Assembly (NCBI GenBank): GCA_022822575.1
Contig: JAJEBJ010000418.1
Coordinates: 1-12,106 of the forward strand
Reading direction: 5' to 3'
DNA length: 12,106 nucleotides
Source of the DNA: Alphaproteobacteria bacterium
GTDB taxonomy: Bacteria; Pseudomonadota; Alphaproteobacteria; SP197
Made by a program: the position numbers and the translations under genes. Shown piece by piece: positions 1 to 6,098 of this stretch; the stretch's first letter is position 1; the number at the start of each line of letters is the position of its first letter. The notes under the pieces were generated by a model that worked only from the letters and a program-made list of their open reading frames with translations, was not told where the DNA came from and did no database searches.

Positions 1-352
1 CGATCTCGGCATGATCCGCCACATGGCCGACGACGTTGCCGTCATGTATCTGGGAAAAATAGTCGAGCGCGCGCCTGTCGACACGCTCTTCGACAACCCG
101 ATGCATCCCTATACCCAGGCGCTGATATCCGCTGCTCCCTCCATGCCTGGTGAGGCGCGGCCGCAGCGGATCGTGCTCGAGGGCGAAAGTCCCTCGGCGA
201 GCGAGCCCCTTGCCGGATGCGTTTTCCGAAGCCGCTGCCCGCTGGCGACCGCCGTCTGCGGCCACACGGCGCCATCTCTCGCGACTGTCGCAACGGACCA
301 TCGCGTCGCCTGCCATCTACATCCACCAACCAGGGAACCACAGACATCATGA
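1..352 (+). CDS. Opp/Dpp-type ABC transporter ATP-binding protein, C-terminal part (5'-truncated)
   Basis: This is the end of a cytoplasmic ATPase that powers a peptide-type (Opp/Dpp/nickel) importer. The first full codon is at 2-4, and the reading frame is already open at the window edge, so the start, Walker A, signature motif and Walker B lie upstream. Visible first is the segment just after the H-loop (DLGMIRHMADDVAVMYLGKIVE), typical of this family. It is followed by the family's C-terminal oligopeptide domain with HPYTQAL at about 99-119 and a cysteine cluster, GCVFRSRCP then a third and a fourth Cys (C-x5-C-x6-C...C). Its TGA stop overlaps the ATG of the binding-protein gene (ATGA at 349-352), so the two are translationally coupled. 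Whether it is the DppD-like or DppF-like subunit cannot be told from the tail alone; the cysteine pattern favours DppD/OppD. A partner ATPase would have to lie upstream or be fused to it. Confidence 0.93.
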   Translation, partial: DLGMIRHMADDVAVMYLGKIVERAPVDTLFDNPMHPYTQALISAAPSMPGEARPQRIVLEGESPSASEPLAGCVFRSRCPLATAVCGHTAPSLATVATDHRVACHLHPPTREPQTS

Positions 353-2046
353 ACAGAACCCTCCCCGTTATCCTTGCCACCGCTCTGGTTCTCGCATGCA
401 CTTCAGCGAAGGCCGAGAGAGGACGTGACGGCCATGTCGGCATTCTCTACTGGCAGGCGCCATCGATCCTCAATCCCTACCTTTCCGCCGGCACCAAGGA
501 TCTGGAAGCGGCATCCTTGATTCTTGAACCTCTTGCCCGTCACGACGAGAACGGAACGCTTGTGGCCTGGCTCGCCGAGAGCGTGCCGACCGTCGCCAAC
601 GGAGGCGTCTCCGACGACCTGACGACCATCACCTGGACCCTGCGGGACGACCTCGTCTGGTCCGATGAAAGCCCCGTGACATCCGCCGATGTCGTGTTCA
701 CGGCGGACTATTGCCTCGACCCCGCCGGAGGCTGCTCCGGGCTGACGCAGTTCGATGATGTCGTCGAGGTCGCTGCGGTCGACGAAAGGAGCGTCAGAGT
801 CACCTTCGGCGTTGCCAAGCCCTATCCTTATGGACCCTTCGTGGGGGCCAGTTCACCGATCCTCCAGAAGGCGCAGTTTGCCGAGTGCACGGGAGCCAGA
901 GCGCCGGAATGCACGGACGCCAACTTCAATCCCATCGGCACCGGACCATTCCGGGTCGTGGAGTTCCGTTCCAACGATGTCATCTCGCTGGAAGCCAATC
1001 CCCACTATCGTGATCCGTCGAAGCCGGCCTTCGCCACCGTAACACTGAAGGGCGGGGGCGACGCCGCATCGGCGGGCCGCGCTGTCCTCGAAACGGGCGA
1101 GTTCGACTATGCCTGGAACCTGCAACTCGCGCCTGACGTCCTGGAGGGCATGCAGGACGCAGGCCTGGGATTGGTGGTATCCGGTTTCGGAACCCTCGTC
1201 GAGCGCCTCATCGTCAATCTCACCGATTCGTCGCCCGGTCTTGGTGACGCGCGCTCGACACGAGCACACCCCCATCCCATTCTCTCCGATCGTGCGGTCC
1301 GCAAGGCGCTTTCCATGGCCATCGACCGCGCAACCCTTGTCGAGATCGGCTACGGTCCGGCCGGGCGCGTGACCTGCAACATCGTCCCGGCACCGGAGAC
1401 CTACACGTCCACCGCCAACGACGACTGCCTCGTTCAGGATCTCGATGGTGCAAACCGCCTTCTCGACGAGGCGGGATGGCACCCCGGAACGGACGGGATC
1501 CGCCAGAAGGACGGCGTGCGCCTGTCACTTGTCTACCAGACCTCGACCAATGCCGTGCGCCAGGACTTCCAGGCCCTCGTCAAGCACTGGTGGTCCCTGA
1601 TCGGAGTCGAAACGGAACTGCGCAACATCGATGCATCGGTGTTCTTTGGCGGCGACCCCGGGAATCCGGACACCTACCTCAAGTTCCTTGCCGACATCCA
1701 GATGTACGCCAACGGATTCGAAGGGACGGATCCGGAGCCTTACCTCGCCAGCTGGCGATGCGGCAACGAGCCACGGCCCGACACCCAGTGGCAGGGCCAG
1801 AACATTCCACGTTACTGCAACGCCACCTACGACGACCTGGTGGACGAGATGGCACGGACTGGTGAGGCTGAGGAACGGGCCCGTCTTGCCAGAACCATGA
1901 ACGACATGCTGATGCAGGACTACGTGATGATCCCGCTCGTTCATCGGGGACGGGTGTCAGCTCACGCGGCGTCACTGGGCGGAGTGCGACTCAACAACTG
2001 GGACAGCGAACTCTGGAACATCGCCGACTGGTACCGGATCCGGTGA
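349..2046 (+). CDS. ABC transporter substrate-binding protein, family 5 (peptide/opine type)
   Basis: A 565-residue periplasmic solute receptor of the SBP_bac_5 family, which captures peptides or related compounds for transporter A. I start it at the ATG overlapping the upstream stop, because this gives a clean signal peptide (MNRTLPVILATALVLAC..AKA, cleavage after about residue 22); an open frame further upstream only reads through the ATPase gene. A Cys at 17 sits in a poor lipobox, so a lipoprotein is less likely than a soluble protein. Family features include YWQAPSILNPYL near residue 34, the LRDDLVWSDESPVTSADVVFT segment at about 98-118, the GTGPFRV motif at 197-203, and AVRKALSMAIDR at 316-327. 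The mature protein has eight cysteines (122, 129, 180, 188, 343, 360, 471, 490) in four near neighbours, suggesting disulfides. Length is normal to slightly long. The ligand is not predictable; the genomic neighbours suggest an amide- or ester-containing compound (inference). Confidence 0.93.
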   Translation: MNRTLPVILATALVLACTSAKAERGRDGHVGILYWQAPSILNPYLSAGTKDLEAASLILEPLARHDENGTLVAWLAESVPTVANGGVSDDLTTITWTLRDDLVWSDESPVTSADVVFTADYCLDPAGGCSGLTQFDDVVEVAAVDERSVRVTFGVAKPYPYGPFVGASSPILQKAQFAECTGARAPECTDANFNPIGTGPFRVVEFRSNDVISLEANPHYRDPSKPAFATVTLKGGGDAASAGRAVLETGEFDYAWNLQLAPDVLEGMQDAGLGLVVSGFGTLVERLIVNLTDSSPGLGDARSTRAHPHPILSDRAVRKALSMAIDRATLVEIGYGPAGRVTCNIVPAPETYTSTANDDCLVQDLDGANRLLDEAGWHPGTDGIRQKDGVRLSLVYQTSTNAVRQDFQALVKHWWSLIGVETELRNIDASVFFGGDPGNPDTYLKFLADIQMYANGFEGTDPEPYLASWRCGNEPRPDTQWQGQNIPRYCNATYDDLVDEMARTGEAEERARLARTMNDMLMQDYVMIPLVHRGRVSAHAASLGGVRLNNWDSELWNIADWYRIR

Positions 2047-2063
2047 CGTCAGAGACGGAGTAC

Positions 2064-2082
2064 CGATGACGGAACGTCATCG
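2064..2082 (+). promoter_or_regulatory. Intercistronic hairpin covering the permease start
   Basis: CGATGACG, a GAA loop, and CGTCATCG form a perfect 8-bp stem between the binding-protein stop (2044-2046) and the permease. The last stem base is the G of the GTG start, and the only nearby purine-rich Shine-Dalgarno-like bases (GGAA) lie in the stem end and loop. A stem here could lower permease translation, or protect the 3' end of the binding-protein message, giving more receptor than permease, as seen in other binding-protein transporter operons. There is no U-run, so it is not a classic terminator. The structure is read directly; the role is inference. Confidence 0.5.
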
Positions 2083-3089
2083 TGTTCCACTACACGCTGC
2101 GCAGGCTGGCCTTCGCCATACCGACGCTGCTGCTCATCAGTCTCATCCTCTTTCTTCTCCTTGACCTCGCTCCGGGCGATCCCACGGCGAACCTTCCGCT
2201 GACCATTCCCCTGGAGGTGAGGGAGAAGATCCGCCTCTCACTGGGTCTGGGTGAACCGCTTCACATTCGCTACCTGTTCTGGCTCAACCAGTTCTTCGTC
2301 AACGAACCCCTGCATCTCGTCTCGAGCCTCACGGGATTCGATGTCTCCGGCCAGCGTCCTCGTGTGATTTCCTGGCAATCCCGGTCACCCGTGATCGACA
2401 TTGTCCTCGAGCGCATGCCGCAGACCCTCTGGGTGGTGGGTCTTTCCTATGTCGTCGGCATTCTCATCGCCGTGCCTGTCGGCATCATTTCGGCATGGCG
2501 CAGCAATGGCTGGTTCGACCAGATCGGGACGTTCGTCTCCATGGTCGGATTCTCCGTGCCGACTTTCTTCAGCGGTGTCCTTCTCATCGTCATCTTCTCG
2601 GTTCACCTGGGCTGGTTTCCCTCGATCTATGACACCACGCACAGGGTAATCGACCTGGAGAGCTTCCTCCACCAGGTCCGCCAGATGGTGCTGCCGGTTT
2701 CGGTCCTTGCGCTCTACAACGCCGCCCAGATCAGCCGTTTCATGCGCGCATCGACACTGGACAACCTCCATCTCGACTACGTGCGCACGGCGCGTGCCAA
2801 GGGAATACCCGAGCGACGGGTGATCCTCGTGCATGTCCTGCGCAACTCGCTTGGCCCCGTGGTGACGGTGATCGCCCTGGGTGTACCGGGAATCTTCGGT
2901 GGCGCGATCATCACGGAACAGGTCTTCAAGGTGAACGGACTCGGTCACCTCCTCATCACCGCGATCCAGGCGAACGATCTGCCGATGGTCCAGACCCTGA
3001 CCTTCATCTTCGCCGTGCTCATCATCCTCTTCAATCTGGCCGCCGACCTTCTGCTCGGCATTCTCGACCCGAGAATCCGTTATGACTGA
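2082..3089 (+). CDS. ABC transporter permease, DppB/OppB type (transporter A)
   Basis: A 335-residue inner-membrane subunit forming half of the translocation pore of transporter A. The N-terminus (MFHYTLRRLAFAIPTLLLIS) is the standard start of the DppB/GsiC group, followed by the LAPGDP motif at 29-34. Hydrophobic segments lie near 10-30, 114-138, 147-177, 200-215, 257-280 and 303-328. The cytoplasmic EAA loop that contacts the ATPase is at about 232-254 (DYVRTARAKGIPERRVILVH), and the protein ends in the usual DPRIRYD. The start is GTG: the frame has a stop at 2067-2069, and no other upstream start exists. The ribosome site is weak and partly within the hairpin that overlaps the start. The insertion between the first and second membrane segments (about 75-108) is longer than in many relatives, as in the class that follows family 5 receptors. 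It overlaps the next permease by 8 bases. Confidence 0.95.
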   Translation: MFHYTLRRLAFAIPTLLLISLILFLLLDLAPGDPTANLPLTIPLEVREKIRLSLGLGEPLHIRYLFWLNQFFVNEPLHLVSSLTGFDVSGQRPRVISWQSRSPVIDIVLERMPQTLWVVGLSYVVGILIAVPVGIISAWRSNGWFDQIGTFVSMVGFSVPTFFSGVLLIVIFSVHLGWFPSIYDTTHRVIDLESFLHQVRQMVLPVSVLALYNAAQISRFMRASTLDNLHLDYVRTARAKGIPERRVILVHVLRNSLGPVVTVIALGVPGIFGGAIITEQVFKVNGLGHLLITAIQANDLPMVQTLTFIFAVLIILFNLAADLLLGILDPRIRYD

Positions 3090-3987
3090 TGCGGAACATT
3101 CGCGGCGCCTGGAGGCGTGGTCCCGGCTTGCGGAGCAGAAAAGCGCCGTGCTGGGCGGCGGGTTCTTCCTCGTCATTCTGACCGTGGTCCTTCTTGGCCC
3201 GCTCGTCTGGACACTCGATCCACAGCTTGTCGACATCCGCGACCGCAATGCCCCGATGAGCCTCGATCACCCCTTGGGTACGGACCAGCTCGGGAGGGAC
3301 ATGCTTGCCCGCATGATGGAGGGCGGCAGGGCATCCCTGGCGGTCGGTATGGCCGCCATGCTGCTCTCGCTCGCCATCGGTGGACTGGTCGGGGTCCTCG
3401 CCGGCTTCGTGCGCTGGCTTGACGGGGTGCTGATGCGTCTCACGGATCTCTTCCTGGCACTCCCTCTCCTTCCTCTCGTGCTGGTGATCATTCTCCTGTT
3501 TCGCGACACCCTGCGGACCATGTTCGGACAGGAAGCCGGCATCTTCATGATGGTTGTCGCCGTGATCGGCATCACGAGCTGGATGCAGACCGCACGTGTC
3601 GTCAGGGGAGAGGTGCTCACACTGAAAGAACGCGACTTCGTGACCGCGGCGCGCTCCGTCGGCACGCCGCCGCGGCGCATTGTCCGCCGTCACATCCTGC
3701 CGAATGTGCTGTCCCCCTTGACGGTCTCCGCGACGCTCGGAATCGCCAATGCGATCATCACGGAATCGGCCCTCTCCTTTCTCGGGCTGGGCTTTCCTTC
3801 GGACTTCGCGACATGGGGCCGCCTGCTCTTCGATGCCACCGACTATCTGCAGCAGTATCCGGGTCGCGTGATATGGCCGGGCCTCGCGATCTCGCTCACG
3901 GTGCTTTCCGTCAACTACCTCGGTGACGGCCTGCGCGATTCACTCGATCCCCGGGTCAATCCCCGGGGAAGGCGGCGAAGGCCGTGA
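3082..3987 (+). CDS. ABC transporter permease, DppC/OppC type (transporter A)
   Basis: A 301-residue inner-membrane permease, partner of the preceding DppB-type protein. It shows the DppC layout: a cytoplasmic N-terminus, a first membrane segment at about 22-44, the periplasmic HPLGTDQLGRDML signature at 63-75, then five more hydrophobic stretches. The EAA loop is at about 185-208 (RDFVTAARSVGTPPRRIVRRHILPN). The closing GDGLRDSLDPRVN is typical. The ATG lies inside the end of the upstream gene, so the two are translationally coupled. The C-terminus is very basic (RGRRRRP). It is the last gene of this plus-strand operon and ends 42 bases from the stop of the convergent BKACE gene. No second ATPase follows, so the ATPases of transporter A are encoded upstream. 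Confidence 0.95.
   Translation: MTDAEHSRRLEAWSRLAEQKSAVLGGGFFLVILTVVLLGPLVWTLDPQLVDIRDRNAPMSLDHPLGTDQLGRDMLARMMEGGRASLAVGMAAMLLSLAIGGLVGVLAGFVRWLDGVLMRLTDLFLALPLLPLVLVIILLFRDTLRTMFGQEAGIFMMVVAVIGITSWMQTARVVRGEVLTLKERDFVTAARSVGTPPRRIVRRHILPNVLSPLTVSATLGIANAIITESALSFLGLGFPSDFATWGRLLFDATDYLQQYPGRVIWPGLAISLTVLSVNYLGDGLRDSLDPRVNPRGRRRRP
3949..3968 (+). repeat. GC-only stem and direct repeat at the 3' end of the permease gene
   Basis: ATCCCCGGG occurs twice (3947-3955 and 3959-3967). CCCCGG at 3949-3954 can pair with CCGGGG at 3963-3968 around an 8-base loop. It lies in the last codons of the permease, just before the convergent junction. With no U-tract it is at best a pause or mRNA-end stabilising stem; it may be only a by-product of the encoded DPRVNPRG. 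Confidence 0.3.
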
Positions 3988-4000
3988 TCAGGAGTCCATA

Positions 4001-4027
4001 CGCAGGTGCATTGACTGCGAACCTGTG
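4001..4027. terminator. Weak stem-loop in the convergent gap (possible bidirectional terminator)
   Basis: CGCAGGT (4001-4007) and ACCTGTG (4021-4027) form a 7-bp stem with one G-U pair around a 13-base loop. It sits in the 42-base gap between the ends of the plus-strand permease operon and the minus-strand BKACE operon, where a shared terminator would be expected. There is no T-run on either side and the loop is long, so intrinsic termination is doubtful. Confidence 0.25.
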
Positions 4028-4029
4028 GG

Positions 4030-4968
4030 TCAGAACCCCACCATGTCACCACCCTTGAGGCCCAGCATGTCGCGGGCCTCGGCCGGGCTCGCCACTTCGA
4101 GGGAAAGGTCCTCGATGATTCGCCGTATCTTGGCGACCTGATCGCGGTTCGACTTCGCCAATTCACCCTTCGCAATGTAGAGGCTGTCTTCCAGTCCCAC
4201 CCGGACATTGCCGCCGAGCATGGCGGCCATGGTGACGAAGTTCATCTGATGGCGCCCTGCAGCCAGCACCGACCACCTGTATGCGTCGCCGAAGAGCTTG
4301 TCGGCAATGCGACGGGCATGCATGAGATTCTCCTCGTCGGCGCCGATACCGCCGAGGATGCCGAAGATCGACTGCACGAAGAGAGGCGGCTTCACCAGGC
4401 CCCGGTCGAGGAAGTGGGCAAGGGTGTAGAGGTGGCCGATATCGTAGCACTCGAATTCAAACCGTACGCCATGCCCTTCACCGAGAATATCGAGAATGTG
4501 TTCAATATCTTTGAACGTATTGCGGAAAATAAAGTCGCGCGAGTTTTCCAGGTGGCGCCTCTCCCAGTCATGACGAAAGTCCGTGATCTTGTCGAGAATT
4601 GGGTAAAGGCCGAAGTTCATGGACCCCATGTTAAGCGACGTCATCTCCGGACTCGCTCTCAGCGCTCCCGCCAGGCGCTCATCGAGAGACATGCCGTGAC
4701 CACCGCCGGTGGAAATGTTGATGACGGCATCGGTCGATTGCTTGATGCGCGGCAGGAACTCCATGAAGACGTCGGGGTCGGGAGTCGGACTGCCGTCGGG
4801 ATTGCGCGCATGAAGGTGGATGATCGACGCGCCGGCTTCCCAGGCGCCGATCGATGCGTCGGCAATCTCCTGCGGCGTGACAGGCAGCCACGGACTCATC
4901 GTCGGGGTATGGATGGATCCGGTCACGGCACAGGTGATGATGACCTTGTCACGTCGAGTCATCGGCAT
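4030..4968 (-). CDS. Beta-keto acid cleavage enzyme (BKACE, DUF849; 3-keto-5-aminohexanoate cleavage enzyme family)
   Basis: A 312-residue cytoplasmic, zinc-dependent TIM-barrel enzyme of the BKACE family, which condenses a beta-keto acid with acetyl-CoA and splits it into acetoacetate and a new acyl-CoA. Visible features: VIITCAVTGS near the N-terminus and IHTPTMSP at 19-26; the metal-binding HLH (His51, His53); STGGGHGMS at 86-94; FEFECYDIGHL at 170-180; VKPPLFVQ and FGILGGIG; and the C-terminal GGNVRVGLEDSLY with Arg256, Glu260 and Asp261, where the Glu is the third metal ligand in characterised members. I start it at 4968 (second in-frame ATG at 4962) behind a purine-rich ribosome site. 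A GTG at 5007 that overlaps the aminotransferase stop would add a 13-residue non-family extension. It is the last gene of the minus-strand operon. The substrate class (carnitine-derived, adipate-like, amino-hexanoate and so on) cannot be assigned by eye. One stretch inside the gene is unusually AT-rich. Confidence 0.94.
   Translation of the reverse strand: MPMTRRDKVIITCAVTGSIHTPTMSPWLPVTPQEIADASIGAWEAGASIIHLHARNPDGSPTPDPDVFMEFLPRIKQSTDAVINISTGGGHGMSLDERLAGALRASPEMTSLNMGSMNFGLYPILDKITDFRHDWERRHLENSRDFIFRNTFKDIEHILDILGEGHGVRFEFECYDIGHLYTLAHFLDRGLVKPPLFVQSIFGILGGIGADEENLMHARRIADKLFGDAYRWSVLAAGRHQMNFVTMAAMLGGNVRVGLEDSLYIAKGELAKSNRDQVAKIRRIIEDLSLEVASPAEARDMLGLKGGDMVGF
4500..4516. repeat. Intragenic palindrome GTTCAA-N5-TTGAAC
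   Basis: A perfect 6-bp inverted repeat with a 5-base spacer lies inside the BKACE coding region, in the middle of its AT-rich stretch. It encodes Phe-Lys-Asp-Ile-Glu, which fits the family, so protein constraint alone may explain it. The half-site spacing does not match the alphaproteobacterial LexA box. No function is assigned. Confidence 0.35.
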
Positions 4969-4970
4969 TG

Positions 4971-4979
4971 TCCTTTCCT
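4971..4979 (-). promoter_or_regulatory. Ribosome binding site of the BKACE gene
   Basis: On the minus strand AGGAAAGGA precedes the ATG at 4968. Its first half (AGGAA) is 6 bases from that ATG; its second half (AAGGA) is 8 bases from the next in-frame ATG at 4962. This decides against the GTG at 5007, and leaves the two ATG codons, two residues apart, as alternatives. Confidence 0.6.
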
Positions 4980-5003
4980 GTTGTCTTCCGGCCGCCGCGT
5001 GGG

Positions 5004-6083
5004 TCACGCGTCGGCCAGAACCTCGGTGAGAACACGATCAAGGGCTGCCATGTCATCGGGAGGACCGATGGTGATCCTGAGATGTCGCTCAAGGCCGAAG
5101 TTGGCGAGGCGTCTGAGCAGGATGCCGCGCGCCTTCACCCGCTGGTAAAGCGTTTCGGCGTCCATGGCAAAAGACTGCGGCAGTCCGGCCATGAGAAAGT
5201 TGCCATCACCAGGAACGACATCGAGACCCAATTCAACGAGCCGTGCCGTCATCCGCTCTCTGAGAGCGCATGTCTGCTGCACGACTTGGGTTGTGTGCCC
5301 GGTGTCTGCAAGCGAGGCGATAGCCGCCGCCGTGGCCGGCACCGAAAGAACGCCCGGCAGGCGGACCTTCGCTACCGCTTCGACGACATGACGCCCCGCA
5401 TAGGCCCAACCGGTTCGCAGGCCCGCCAGGCCGTGCGCCTTGGAGAATGTGTGAAGGACGGCAGCATTGTACCCTTCGTCGACCAGGACGTCGGCTGAAG
5501 GCGTCGGCGGCGTAGTGACATAGTCGGCATACGCCGCGTCTATCATGAGGAGCACGTGATCGGGCAACGCCTCCGCGAGGCGGCGCAGGGTAGCCAGAGC
5601 CACCGATGTGCCCGTGGGATTGTTGGGACTGGCGATGTAGAGGATGGAGCAATTGCCGGTGACAGCGTCAGTGAAAGCATCGACATCGTGGGTGAAAGAT
5701 GGCTCCTCGACCAGTCTCGCCTCTGCTCCCGCCGCACGGGCGAGAACGGCAGGGAAAGCGTAGCTCAAGCGCCCGGTCACGAGAGTGCGCCCGGGCTCCA
5801 GGCAGCACGCAGCCAGGTCGCGCATGATGTCCATCGAACCGGCACCGCAGACAATGCGGTCCTCGTCGAGACCGTGATGGTCGGCAAGCGCCCGTTTCAA
5901 AGCAGAATAGTTCTCGTCGTTGTATCTGCGGGTGTCATGGCACGCCCGACGCGCCGCCTCGATGGCCTTCGGACTGGGAGGAAAGGCGGATTCGTTGAAA
6001 CCCAGCTGAATCATGTCCACAGCGTTCTCGCCGGAGACATAGGCCGCCATCTTGCGAACCGTGCTTCGCACCGTGAATGGCAT
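5004..6083 (-). CDS. PLP-dependent aminotransferase, class I/II, HisC-like
   Basis: A 359-residue fold-type I aminotransferase resembling histidinol-phosphate aminotransferase. It transfers the amino group of an amino acid (or amino-phosphate) to a keto acid with pyridoxal phosphate. Visible motifs: RRYNDENYSALKRALA at 52-67 (the HisC-type RYP region), GAGSMDI at 80-86, SPNNPTGT at 152-159 (cofactor-binding Asn), DAAYADY at 182-188 (Asp182 and Tyr185), HTFSKAHGLAGLRTG at 211-225 with Schiff-base Lys215 and Arg223, and the substrate-carboxylate Arg336 in LRITIG. All key residues are present, so it should be active. It lies 8 bases after the RibBX-type gene and 35 bases before BKACE. Since no his gene is near and BKACE is next, I infer a catabolic role, perhaps making or removing an amino group from the keto acid, rather than histidine synthesis. 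L-threonine-phosphate decarboxylase-like or aromatic aminotransferases are less likely readings. Confidence 0.9.
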   Translation of the reverse strand: MPFTVRSTVRKMAAYVSGENAVDMIQLGFNESAFPPSPKAIEAARRACHDTRRYNDENYSALKRALADHHGLDEDRIVCGAGSMDIMRDLAACCLEPGRTLVTGRLSYAFPAVLARAAGAEARLVEEPSFTHDVDAFTDAVTGNCSILYIASPNNPTGTSVALATLRRLAEALPDHVLLMIDAAYADYVTTPPTPSADVLVDEGYNAAVLHTFSKAHGLAGLRTGWAYAGRHVVEAVAKVRLPGVLSVPATAAAIASLADTGHTTQVVQQTCALRERMTARLVELGLDVVPGDGNFLMAGLPQSFAMDAETLYQRVKARGILLRRLANFGLERHLRITIGPPDDMAALDRVLTEVLADA

Positions 6084-6085
6084 GG

Positions 6086-6098
6086 CGCCTGTCAGGCG
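6086..6098 (-). promoter_or_regulatory. Small hairpin over the RibBX stop and aminotransferase ribosome site
   Basis: On the minus strand CGCCT, a GAC loop and AGGCG form a 5-bp stem. The RibBX TGA stop (6094-6092) lies in it, and the second arm contains the only AGG upstream of the aminotransferase ATG at 6083. A ribosome ending at the stop would open the stem, so this looks like translational coupling. The stem is short, and the role is inferred from position. Confidence 0.35.

Noticed and set aside
217..348. Upstream extension of the substrate-binding protein to an ATG at 217
   Set aside because: It would read through the ATPase coding region and bury the signal peptide; the ATG at 349 gives a proper export signal.
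4500..4516. LexA or quorum-sensing box reading of the intragenic palindrome
   Set aside because: Half-site spacing does not fit the alphaproteobacterial LexA box, it lies inside a coding region, and the encoded residues are family-conserved.
4969..5007. GTG start of BKACE overlapping the aminotransferase stop
   Set aside because: Adds a non-family extension, while a purine-rich ribosome site precedes the ATG codons at 4968 and 4962.
4249..5148. Plus-strand open frame opposite BKACE and the end of the aminotransferase
   Set aside because: Runs across two real minus-strand genes and has no recognisable protein features.
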